From Actinoplanes lobatus (lineage in GTDB: Bacteria > Actinomycetota > Actinomycetes > Mycobacteriales > Micromonosporaceae), in the NCBI RefSeq assembly GCF_014205215.1, contig NZ_JACHNC010000001.1:8304501-8368500 (forward strand): a DNA stretch of 64,000 nucleotides, in the 5' to 3' direction. A program made the position numbers and the translations under genes. The notes beneath the pieces were generated by a model. It worked only from the letters and a program-made list of their open reading frames with translations. It did no database searches and was not told where the DNA came from. Of the stretch, positions 1 to 7,733 are shown piece after piece. How positions within the stretch are numbered: position 1 is the stretch's first letter; each line of letters opens with the position of its first letter.

Positions 1-1134
1 CCGGGACAGCCGGGTCTGCGGATCCAGGAAGTCCTGGTCGGCGGACCGGATCCGCGGCAGCGCGCGCCCGATCGTCCGCAGCGGAGTGACCATCGGAGCG
101 AGCGGCGAACGGTCGGCGTAGACCCGTAACAGGTGCCAGTCGCAGCTCTTCTGGGCGAACAGGTGCCGGCGGGCCTCGACGATCGCCCGGTCGAGGCGCT
201 GCCCGTCGGCGAGCCCCTGGTAGAGCTGTGCCGCGAACTCGGTCGCGGCCAGGTCGCTGACCGGCAGGGCCCATCCCAGTACGGCCGGGGCGCCGGCCCG
301 GACCAGGCTCTCGCTCATCGAGGGCAGTGTTCCGCCGTCCGGCGCGTTCCCGGTGAGGCAGCCGGAGACGAAGACGAGGCGGGGCCAGTACCCGGCCATG
401 GCCTGGGCGATCTGGTCAGCGGTCACATCGGAGCGCCGGCCCAGCTCGTCCTCGGCCACGAAGACGGGCTGCCCGTCCGTACCGATGGTGGCGTGGCCGC
501 TGAGATGCAGAACGTCGAAATAGCCCTCGCCGTGGTCGAGGCTGAGGAAGCGGAGACCGTCCAGGGTGCCGCTCTCCTCGACCACCAGCTCGCTGCCGGC
601 GCGCGAGGTCGCGGCCAGGATCTCCCCCTCCTCGCGCTCGTAGTTCAGCACCGGCGTGACCCCCTCCGGGGAGGTGGCCATGAACAGCACCCGCAGCGGC
701 CGGTTCCCGGGAGCCACCGGTTCCTTGAGCGCCGTATTGGTGCCGATGGCCCGCACCGGAAGCAGCGGCGCCGTCCCGGAGACGGTCAGATAGGCGCCGT
801 CCCTGGCGAGCAGCTCCCACGGCAGGTGCCGGAGCCGCTCAGCCGCCGTGATCCGCAGCGTGCTGCCCGGCGGGCTGCCGAGGACGTCCTCGAGCCACCG
901 CTCGTCGGAGTCCAGCAGTTCCGCCAGCTTCGCGCCCAGTTCCCGCAGCTGCGACGACTCGAAGAGCTTCTGAGCGATCGCATGCGGCGTGTAGACATGC
1001 TCGACCACCCCGATCAGCTCCTCGATGGCGGCCTTGTCCAGCGCCCGCGTCTTCGGCTTCCCCTCGCCACTGGACAGCCGAAGCTCGGAGTAGTCCGAGG
1101 TCTGCTCGAAGACTTCCAGCTCGAACACATTCAT
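1..1134 (-). CDS. CHAT-domain (caspase-like) protein, 3' end outside window
   Basis: An open frame of 378 codons starts at ATG 1134 (MNVFELEVFEQT) and runs off the left edge. The CHAT domain spans about residues 145-330. It shows the candidate catalytic His in 'DVLHLSGHAT' and Cys in 'LVFVSGCLTGNAP', followed by 'AGAPAVLGWALPV', all typical of separase/caspase-like CHAT peptidases. The region before it (about 1-140) is helical with 'LRHLPWELLA', common ahead of actinobacterial CHAT domains. The start lies 5 bp after the stop of the small upstream gene, so the two are probably co-transcribed. The substrate is unknown; a protease role is inferred from family. Confidence 0.85.
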   Translation of the reverse strand, partial: MNVFELEVFEQTSDYSELRLSSGEGKPKTRALDKAAIEELIGVVEHVYTPHAIAQKLFESSQLRELGAKLAELLDSDERWLEDVLGSPPGSTLRITAAERLRHLPWELLARDGAYLTVSGTAPLLPVRAIGTNTALKEPVAPGNRPLRVLFMATSPEGVTPVLNYEREEGEILAATSRAGSELVVEESGTLDGLRFLSLDHGEGYFDVLHLSGHATIGTDGQPVFVAEDELGRRSDVTADQIAQAMAGYWPRLVFVSGCLTGNAPDGGTLPSMSESLVRAGAPAVLGWALPVSDLAATEFAAQLYQGLADGQRLDRAIVEARRHLFAQKSCDWHLLRVYADRSPLAPMVTPLRTIGRALPRIRSADQDFLDPQTRLSR

Positions 1135-1139
1135 CCGGC

Positions 1140-1391
1140 TCACGACCGATCCTCGTTCTCTCTCGCCGCCTGCTCGATCTGAGCGAGGAGGGCTCGCAAC
1201 CGATCAAGGTCGGGACGGCTGGCGTCCGGCCCCGGAGTCAGCGTCAGGCTCGCGAGGTTCGCGGCATCCGTGAACCGGGACGTGAGCAGCCACTTCGGCG
1301 CCAGCACCCGCTCGAGCCGGTGGGCGATCGCCGGCTCCCGGCCGGCCACCGCCAAGCGGTGGACCTCGATCAAAGGTTCGACGGTGGTCAT
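1140..1391 (-). CDS. Small protein sharing an N-terminal module with the nearby TPR protein
   Basis: This 83-residue protein starts at ATG 1391 (MTTVEPLIEVHRLAVAGREP). The start is chosen because it aligns with the start of the TPR protein at 3513: both share EVHRLAVAGREP-IA, a following SRF-D-A-LA segment, TLT-GPDAS and DL-R. The upstream DNA is also nearly identical over about 20 bp (catgactgggactgacggac versus catgacgggaactgacggac). The small protein ends where TPR repeats begin in the paralogue. It is 5 bp upstream of the CHAT gene. It may be an adaptor or an effector-associated module for CHAT; no Pfam family is recognised by eye. Confidence 0.7.
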   Translation of the reverse strand: MTTVEPLIEVHRLAVAGREPAIAHRLERVLAPKWLLTSRFTDAANLASLTLTPGPDASRPDLDRLRALLAQIEQAARENEDRS

Positions 1392-1464
1392 GACTGGGAC
1401 TGACGGACAGGACGGTGACGATCGATTGGTTTTGTTTTCACAGTTGGGGAGTACGGTGATCTTC

Positions 1465-2409
1465 ATGAGTGGCATCGGTGCTGGGCTTGAGGTCTTTCCG
1501 CTCGCCCTGGGTGGCAACACGTTCGGCTGGACCAGTGATGAGACCGCGTCGCACCAGGTGCTCGACGCCTTCGTGGAGGCCGGGGGCGACTTCCTCGACA
1601 CGGCCGACGGCTACTCGGCGTGGGTGCCGGGGAATTCCGGCGGCGAGTCGGAGACGATCATCGGGGACTGGATCGCCTCGCGCGGCAGCCGGGACCGGGT
1701 GGTCATCGGCACGAAGGTCAGTCAGCACCCACAGTTCCGGGGGCTGGCCGCCGCCACGGTGCGGGCCGCCGCCGATGCCTCACTGAAGCGGCTGCGGACC
1801 GACCACATCGACCTGTACTGGGCGCACTTCGACGACCCGAGGACGCCGCTCGAGGAGACCGCCGCCGCGTTCGACGGGCTGGTCAAGGACGGCAAGATCC
1901 GGGCGGTCGGCCTGTCGAACTACACCGGTGAGCGGATCCGCGAGTGGTTCCGGATCGCCCGCCGGGACGGGCTCACCCTGCCGGTCGCCGTGCAGCCGCA
2001 CTACAACCTGGTCCGCCGGGGTGGCTATGAGAGCGACATCGCCCCGGTCGTCGCCGAGGAGAATCTGGCCGTCGTGCCCTACTACGGGCTGGCCAGCGGG
2101 TTCCTCACCGGAAAGTACAAGACGGCCGAGGACCTCGACGGCGCGATCCGGGGCGGCGCGGCAGGCAACTACCTCAACGACGCGGGGCTGGCCGTCGTCA
2201 AGGTGCTGGAGGAAATCGCCAGGGACCACGGCGCCGCCCCGGCGACCGTGGCGCTGGCCTGGCTGCGCGGGCGGCCCGGCATCGCCGCCCCGATCGCCAG
2301 CGCCCGTACCCTCGACCAACTCCCGGCGCTGATCGCCTCCGCGACCCTGCACCTGACCTCCGCCGATGTGGAGGCGCTCGACGAGGTCTCGGCCCGAGTC
2401 CCGCAGTAG
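1465..2409 (+). CDS. Aldo/keto reductase
   Basis: The 314-residue product carries the AKR barrel signature. 'FLDTADGYSAW' has the catalytic Asp and Tyr, 'VIGTKVSQH' the Lys, and 'DLYWAHFDDP' the His. Later come 'IRAVGLSNYTGE' and the NADPH-binding 'GIAAPIASARTLDQL' near the end. It would reduce carbonyls or oxidise alcohols with NADP(H) in the cytoplasm; the substrate cannot be predicted. ATG 1465 is chosen because the AKR fold starts directly after it (GLEVFPLALGGNTFGW); the frame is open upstream to 1270. It sits between two related CHAT/TPR genes on the other strand and is probably unrelated to them. Confidence 0.88.
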   Translation: MSGIGAGLEVFPLALGGNTFGWTSDETASHQVLDAFVEAGGDFLDTADGYSAWVPGNSGGESETIIGDWIASRGSRDRVVIGTKVSQHPQFRGLAAATVRAAADASLKRLRTDHIDLYWAHFDDPRTPLEETAAAFDGLVKDGKIRAVGLSNYTGERIREWFRIARRDGLTLPVAVQPHYNLVRRGGYESDIAPVVAEENLAVVPYYGLASGFLTGKYKTAEDLDGAIRGGAAGNYLNDAGLAVVKVLEEIARDHGAAPATVALAWLRGRPGIAAPIASARTLDQLPALIASATLHLTSADVEALDEVSARVPQ

Positions 2410-2442
2410 TCGTCTCGCTTCACGATCGAATCCCGATCTCGA

Positions 2443-3513
2443 TCAGGCGTTGTCGCGGTCCTGGTCCCGCTCGCGGCGTACCTGGTCGAGCACGGCGATG
2501 TCGGCGTGCAGGTCCGGGTGGCTGACCTGCCGGTCGAGTTCGACGACGACCTCCAGCTCACCGATTGCGCCATCGAGGTCCCCGGCCGCACGGTGAATCG
2601 TCGCCAGGTTGAATCGGGCGGCCGCCTCGGCCGTACGGTCGCCGACATCCTGGCTGATGCGCAACGCCTGCAGGTAGCAGACCAGCGCCGGCTCCCATGC
2701 GTCCAGTCCGGCATGGACCGAACCGAGGTAGTTGAGGGTGGCCGCCTCACCCGCCCGGTCGCCCACCTCCCGGACGATGAGCAGGGCACGGTGCAGGCAG
2801 GCCAATGCCGACTGGTGATCATCCAGATACTCGTACACGCCGCCGATGTTGTGCAGGGTGGTCGCCTCACCGGCCCGGTTTCCCTCCGCCCGGAGAATCG
2901 GCAGAGCCTTCTGGAAGAAGTCCAGCGCCCGTCGCCGGTCATCCCGATCGTTGTGCACGTGTCCGATGTTGTTGAGGGCCGCCGCCTCGGTCGCGCGGTC
3001 GCCCACCTCCCGGCTGATCCGCAGAGCCTCGTCGAAGTTGTCCAGGGCCGCCCGCAGGTCGCCCAGGTGGCTGTACACGCTGCCGATGTTGTTGAGCGTG
3101 GCCGCCTCGCCCGGCCGGTCGCCCGTCTCCCGGCTGATGAGGGCCGCCTGATGGAAGTTGTCCAGGGCCGACCGCCGGTCACCCAGGGTGTTGTACGCGC
3201 TGCCGATACCGTTGAGCGTGACGCCCTCGCCCGTCCGGTCGCCCTGGCTCCGATAGAGGCGCAGCGCCCGCCCGAAGTCGGCGAGCGCCTCCCGGGGCCG
3301 CCCGGTGGACGTCCGCGCCCGGGCCAGGTCATGGAAGGCGGACGCGTCCGGGCCCAGGGTCAGAGTGGCGCATGCCAGTGCCGCGATGTCCTCGAACCGG
3401 GAGCCGCGCAGCCAGAACCAGCGCACGCTGCGGCCGACGTCCCGGGCGATCTCCGGCTCCCGGCCGGCCACCGCCAGACGGTGCACCTCCACCCACTGCT
3501 CGATGACGCCCAT
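2443..3513 (-). CDS. Tetratricopeptide-repeat protein
   Basis: This 356-residue protein has an N-terminal module (residues 1-60) shared with the small gene at 1140-1391. About six 40-residue TPR units follow, each beginning near 'GDRAGEAATLNNIGSVY' and pairing helices such as LGDLRAALDNFDEALRIS. The repeats are also visible in DNA as 120-bp units. The C-terminus 'LDGAIGELEVVVELDRQVS' closely resembles the truncated TPR gene at 52875-53310. TPR proteins of this kind usually scaffold signalling complexes, and TPR plus CHAT pairs are known to act together. That role here is inferred from the neighbouring CHAT gene. Confidence 0.88.
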   Translation of the reverse strand: MGVIEQWVEVHRLAVAGREPEIARDVGRSVRWFWLRGSRFEDIAALACATLTLGPDASAFHDLARARTSTGRPREALADFGRALRLYRSQGDRTGEGVTLNGIGSAYNTLGDRRSALDNFHQAALISRETGDRPGEAATLNNIGSVYSHLGDLRAALDNFDEALRISREVGDRATEAAALNNIGHVHNDRDDRRRALDFFQKALPILRAEGNRAGEATTLHNIGGVYEYLDDHQSALACLHRALLIVREVGDRAGEAATLNYLGSVHAGLDAWEPALVCYLQALRISQDVGDRTAEAAARFNLATIHRAAGDLDGAIGELEVVVELDRQVSHPDLHADIAVLDQVRRERDQDRDNA

Positions 3514-3617
3514 GACGGGAACTGACGGACGTCGCTGTGGCGTTCGCCGGACACCATCGCCTGACTTCGGCGGGAAAGCGAGGGCGCCCGGACCGGGCCG
3601 TCGTCATGATCATCAGC

Positions 3618-4910
3618 ATGGAGCGGGTGGTGATCATGGGGGCGAGCATCGGGGGGATGCTCGCCGCGCGGGGACTCAGCGGCCGGTGCGGGCGGGTGAC
3701 CGTCTTTGATCGGGACAGTCTTCCGGAGACCGCGCGGCCCCGGCGCGGGGTGCCGCAGAGTCGGCAGGCCCACGCCCTCCTGGCCCGTGGCAGCACCGTC
3801 CTCGACCAGCTCTTTCCCGGGTTCGTGGACGAGATGCTGGCGGCCGGTGTGCCCCAGGGTGACCTGCACGACGACTGCCACTGGTATCTCGACGGTTATC
3901 CGATGCGGCGCGCGCGGTCGCCGATGCCGGTCTACGGCGTGACCCGGGCGCTGCTCGAGCACCTGATCCGAGAGCGGGTACGCGCTCTCCCGAACGTGGA
4001 GATCATCGACGGTGCCGAGGTCACCGGGCTGTTGCATACGGGCGGCGTGCGCGGCGCACGCGTACGAGTGAATGGGGTTGACAAGGAGATCGAAGCGGAT
4101 CTCGTCGTCGACGCGGGTGGGCGGTCGTCGCGGTCGCCGGTGTGGTTGCGGGAGCTCGGCTACGGGGAGGTGCCGGCGAGCACCGTGCGCACCGACGTCG
4201 TCTATACGACTCGTCACTATCAATATGAACCGGGTCGTATCGACTTCGCGGTGATCATGGCGCCGTACCCGGGGATGCCGCGCACCGGCGTCACTATCCG
4301 TCAGGAGGGTGGCCGGGTCGTGCTGCTGCTCGCGGGCATGCACGGCGACGAACCTCCGGTCGACGACGCCGGGATTCTCGCTTTCGCTCGATCGTTTCCC
4401 GGGCCCGAGATCAAAGACTTCCTGGGTACGGCGGTCGCGCTCGATGATCCGGTCCGGATGCGCTTTCCGGCGAGCGTCCGTCACCACTACGAACGCCTGC
4501 CGCGCCGCCCGGCGGGGTTCGTGGTGGTCGGTGACGCGCTGTGTAGTTTCAATCCGATCTACGGTCAGGGCATCACGGTGGCCGCGCTCCAGGCGCTGCT
4601 GCTGACCCGGATGACCGGAATCGATCGCTACTTCACCGAGGCGGCCCGCCTGGTGGCCACACCGTGGTCGCTGGCCACCGGCACCGATCTGCGGTTTCCG
4701 CAGGCGGAAGGCCCGCGGCGCGCCGTCGACCGGCCACTCAACGCCTACCTGGCGCACTATCGCGCGGCCGCCTCCCGGGATCCGGCTCTCGGCGCGGCCT
4801 TCCTACGGGTGTCGAACATGCTGGCCCCGCCCACCCATCTGCTGACCCCGGGCCGTCTGCTGCGGGTGCTGCGCTCGGCGCCCGGAGCCCGGCGGGTCAC
4901 ACGTGGTTGA
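3618..4910 (+). CDS. FAD-dependent monooxygenase/oxidoreductase
   Basis: The product of 430 residues opens with a dinucleotide-binding motif (VVIMGASIGGMLAARGL). It then has 'RRGVPQSRQAHALLARG', typical of actinobacterial PHBH-like flavoproteins, and the second FAD motif 'VVVGDALCSFNPIYGQGIT' near residue 310. The family hydroxylates or epoxidises aromatic and polyketide-like substrates using NAD(P)H and O2. ATG 3618 is preferred; ATG 3606 is an in-frame alternative and neither has a strong ribosome site. It is convergent with the adenylation gene across 60 bp. It could be a tailoring enzyme of the cluster, but its opposite orientation leaves this open. Confidence 0.82.
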   Translation: MERVVIMGASIGGMLAARGLSGRCGRVTVFDRDSLPETARPRRGVPQSRQAHALLARGSTVLDQLFPGFVDEMLAAGVPQGDLHDDCHWYLDGYPMRRARSPMPVYGVTRALLEHLIRERVRALPNVEIIDGAEVTGLLHTGGVRGARVRVNGVDKEIEADLVVDAGGRSSRSPVWLRELGYGEVPASTVRTDVVYTTRHYQYEPGRIDFAVIMAPYPGMPRTGVTIRQEGGRVVLLLAGMHGDEPPVDDAGILAFARSFPGPEIKDFLGTAVALDDPVRMRFPASVRHHYERLPRRPAGFVVVGDALCSFNPIYGQGITVAALQALLLTRMTGIDRYFTEAARLVATPWSLATGTDLRFPQAEGPRRAVDRPLNAYLAHYRAAASRDPALGAAFLRVSNMLAPPTHLLTPGRLLRVLRSAPGARRVTRG

Positions 4911-4970
4911 CGAACCCGGCGGGTCACAGACGGCTGGCCGGTTCAGGCCCGGCGCCCGGCGCCCGGCGGA

Positions 4971-6386
4971 TCACAGGCGGCTGAGCAGGAGGCGGGTGTC
5001 GGTTTTGCCGTTCGGGGTGACCGGAATCGAGGGGACCTGGCGGATCGTGTCAGGGACGGCGTAGGGCGGGAGGACGGCGGCCAGGCGGCTGCGCAGCCAG
5101 GCCGGGCCGCTGCCGGGTGGGGCCGTGTAGAAGAGGGCCAGCTTCTCGTACGTGCCGGGGCGGGCTCCGGGCACCGGGACGACCACGCACTGTTTGACCT
5201 GGCCGATGCCGCTGGTGACCGCCTCGATCTCGGACGGCTCGATGCGGTGGCCACGGATCTTGACCTGGCGATCGGCGCGCCCACGGAAGTGCAGCACCCC
5301 GTCATCATCGAGAAGACCCAGGTCACCGGTACGGTAGAGCGCGTTCCGAAAGCGCTCGGCGGTGGCCCCGGGGTCGCCGAGGTAGCCCAGCGCCAGCCCG
5401 GCCCCGCCGATGTGGATCTCGCCGTCGATCAGCTCGATCGTGGTGTCCGGAACCGGGCGGCCGAGTGGAATCCCGTCCGGCCGGTCCACGTCGGCCGCGA
5501 CGATCGGGTGGTAGGTCGCGAAGACGCAGGTCTCGACCGGCCCGTACCCGTTGGCGAGAACGGTCTCCGGGAACCGCCGCAGGAACCGGCCGATGTGTGG
5601 CGGTGACAGGCGTTCGCCGCCGGTGAGCACGTGGCCGAGGCCGGTGAAGCAGTCCGGCTCCAGGTCGACGAAGAGGTTGAACAGCGACGCGGTCAGCCAG
5701 GCGGTGTTCACGCCGTGGGCGGTGACGAGCTGGTGCAGCACGTGCGGCAGCAGGTGGTCGTCGGGGGCGACGACGACCGTTCCGCCGGTGGTGAGCGGGC
5801 CCCACAGTTCGAGGTTGAACGCGTCCCAGGCCGCCGGCGACGACTGGCACATCACGGTGCCGGGGCCGAAGGAGAGCGGTCCCCCGGCGGCGAACAGCCG
5901 GGTGGTGGCGCGGTGCGGGGACACCACGCCCTTGGGCACGCCGGTGGTGCCGGAGGTGAAGAAGACGCAGGCCGGGTCGTCGGCGGTGCCGTCGACCGGG
6001 GGTGGCCGCTCCCCCAGCGCCGCCCATTCGGACAGATCATGGGAGAACGGATTCCAGCCGGACGGGCCGGCGACCACCGGCGGGTCGAGGGCTTCCAGGA
6101 GCAGGCCGACGCGGTCCGGGGGCCATCGCGGGTCGAGAGCCGCGTACGCCGCACCGGTCTTCAGAACGGCGAGCAGTGTCATCACGAGGTGGGCGCCGCG
6201 GGGCAGGCGTACCGCCACGAAGGTTCCCGGGCCGGCGCCGTGCCGGGCCAGGTCGGCGGCGGCGGACTCGGCGGCCGCGTCGAGGGTGCGGTAGTCCACC
6301 GCGACACCCCGGTCGATCACCGCGACGGCGTCCGGGCGTTCCACGGCACGCGCGGCGACCTGCTTGTTGATCATGTGGTGCGGCAT
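4971..6386 (-). CDS. Stand-alone amino-acid adenylation enzyme (NRPS A domain)
   Basis: This 471-residue protein activates an amino acid as its AMP ester. Core motifs are in order: 'VFFTSGTTGVPKGVVSPH' (A3), 'AWDAFNLELWGPL' (A4), 'NGYGPVETCVFATYHP' (A5), 'YRTGDLG' (A7), 'GRADRQVKIRGHRIEPSEIE' (A8) and the A10 lysine in 'TPNGKTDTR'. The Asp in A4 matches the residue that binds the alpha-amino group, so an amino acid is likely; the full specificity code cannot be read safely by eye. There is no carrier domain, so it presumably loads the carrier protein at 13863-14918. ATG 6386 has a GGGAG ribosome site. It is divergent from the regulator gene over only 18 bp. Confidence 0.92.
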   Translation of the reverse strand: MPHHMINKQVAARAVERPDAVAVIDRGVAVDYRTLDAAAESAAADLARHGAGPGTFVAVRLPRGAHLVMTLLAVLKTGAAYAALDPRWPPDRVGLLLEALDPPVVAGPSGWNPFSHDLSEWAALGERPPPVDGTADDPACVFFTSGTTGVPKGVVSPHRATTRLFAAGGPLSFGPGTVMCQSSPAAWDAFNLELWGPLTTGGTVVVAPDDHLLPHVLHQLVTAHGVNTAWLTASLFNLFVDLEPDCFTGLGHVLTGGERLSPPHIGRFLRRFPETVLANGYGPVETCVFATYHPIVAADVDRPDGIPLGRPVPDTTIELIDGEIHIGGAGLALGYLGDPGATAERFRNALYRTGDLGLLDDDGVLHFRGRADRQVKIRGHRIEPSEIEAVTSGIGQVKQCVVVPVPGARPGTYEKLALFYTAPPGSGPAWLRSRLAAVLPPYAVPDTIRQVPSIPVTPNGKTDTRLLLSRL

Positions 6387-6404
6387 TTAACACTCCCGTG
6401 ATTA

Positions 6405-7733
6405 ATGTGGACACCGCGGTACGACGGGAAAGGCGCGGACTTGGGCGATTTCCGCTGGGAACAGCTCGGCGAGACGGCGGTGCGGGCGTATGCCTACGCG
6501 GCCGCCCGCACCGACGTCGACCGCACCGAACTCAGCGAGGCTCTCGGCCCGCGAAACGCCGCCGCAGCCGACCGCACCGACACCGAACGCTTCGAGCCCG
6601 GCGCGGCCAACCAGACCGACGCCGAACGCCCCAAGCCCGCCGCAGCCAACCAGACCGACGCCGAACGCCCCGGAGTGGGCGTTGCCAATCTGGCCGATAT
6701 TGAACGCCCCGGAGTGGGCGTAGCCAATCTGGCCGATATTGAACGCCCCGAAACCGGCGCGGCCAACCAGACCGACCCCGAACGCCCCGGAGTGGGCGTA
6801 GCCAATCTGGCCGATATTGAACGCCCCGAGACCGGCGCGGCCGGTCCGGTCGGCATCGAGCGTGCCGCGCCCGGCGAGGCTCTTGGGGATGTCGGCGTGG
6901 CTGTGGAACGGCTGGTCGCCGCGGGGTTGCTGCGGCCGAGCGGGGACGGCCGCCGGCTGGCCGCGGTGTCGCCGGAAATCGCCCGGACACTGCTGCTCGG
7001 GCCGGTCGAGCAGGCGATCGCCGAGCTGCGGGCCCAGGCCGACGAAGCGCGGCTGGCGCTCGACGATCTGATGCCGGCGTACCGGGCCGGGCTTCCGGGC
7101 CGGGCCCCTGAACACGCGATCGAGCTGGTGCAGGGAGCTGACGAGGTGAGCCGGACGATCGCCGACCTGGCCGCCCACTGCACCGAGGAGGCGCTGCTCT
7201 GCGAGCCGGGCGAGCCGTGGCCGGGTCTGGTCGCCGACGAACTGCCGCAGCGTGGGGTGCGGTTGCGGATGCTGTACCGGCACGCAGACCGGTACCGCCC
7301 TCCGACCGCGGCGCGGGCCGGGGAGTTGACCGCGCTCGGTGCCGAGATCCGCAGTTCGGCGCCGGGCACGGCACGACTGCTGATCTTCGACCGTACGGTG
7401 GCGGTGGCACCGGTCCGGTCCGGCCCTGACGGTGTGGTGCTGCTGCGGGAGCCGAATCTGATCGGCTGTCTCGCCGAGCAGTTCGAACGGTTCTGGATTG
7501 CGGCGCTGCCGTTCCCGGACCGGGGCGCGCCGGTGCTGACGGTCAGCGACGACATCCGGGCGCAGATCATCCGCCTGCTGGTCGAGGGCGAGGAGGACAA
7601 GGTGATCGCCCGACGGATCGGGCTGTCGCTGCGCACGTGTCAACGACACGTTGCCGAGATCATGGCCCAACTGGGCGCCCGAAATCGTCTGCACGCCGGC
7701 TACCTGCTGGCCCGCCGCGCACCGTCACCATGA
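6405..7733 (+). CDS. LuxR-type regulator with expanded repeats in its N-terminal part
   Basis: The 442-residue protein ends with a LuxR-type helix-turn-helix (VIARRIGLSLRTCQRHVAEIMAQLGARNR, quoted in two overlapping halves: VIARRIGLSLRTCQRH and RHVAEIMAQLGARNR). The start 'LGETAVRAYAYAAARTDVDRT' and the later 'VAVERLVAAGLLRPSGDGRR' look like two halves of a TrmB-like winged helix. Between them, about residues 60-150, lie roughly seven 13-residue repeats of the form ANLADIERPGVGV. It is the only regulator inside the cluster and is divergent from the adenylation gene, so it probably controls it. Its 3' end overlaps the convergent ATP-grasp gene by 34 bp. The exact start is uncertain. Confidence 0.85.
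   Translation: MWTPRYDGKGADLGDFRWEQLGETAVRAYAYAAARTDVDRTELSEALGPRNAAAADRTDTERFEPGAANQTDAERPKPAAANQTDAERPGVGVANLADIERPGVGVANLADIERPETGAANQTDPERPGVGVANLADIERPETGAAGPVGIERAAPGEALGDVGVAVERLVAAGLLRPSGDGRRLAAVSPEIARTLLLGPVEQAIAELRAQADEARLALDDLMPAYRAGLPGRAPEHAIELVQGADEVSRTIADLAAHCTEEALLCEPGEPWPGLVADELPQRGVRLRMLYRHADRYRPPTAARAGELTALGAEIRSSAPGTARLLIFDRTVAVAPVRSGPDGVVLLREPNLIGCLAEQFERFWIAALPFPDRGAPVLTVSDDIRAQIIRLLVEGEEDKVIARRIGLSLRTCQRHVAEIMAQLGARNRLHAGYLLARRAPSP
6588..6850 (+). repeat. 39-bp in-frame tandem repeats inside the regulator gene
   Basis: About seven imperfect 39-bp units encode 13-residue blocks (ANQTDAERPKPAA, ANLADIERPGVGV, ANLADIERPETGA). Some neighbouring units are almost identical in DNA, for example two copies reading gccgatattgaacgccccgg, which points to recent expansion. 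The array splits a predicted winged-helix domain. Confidence 0.85.

Noticed and set aside
6402..7694. Long minus-strand frame across the regulator gene with GAFNIGQIG-type repeats, like mycobacterial MPTR proteins
   Set aside because: It is the antisense reading of the 39-bp repeats; the plus frame has a complete LuxR HTH and the minus frame has no start signal or conserved end.
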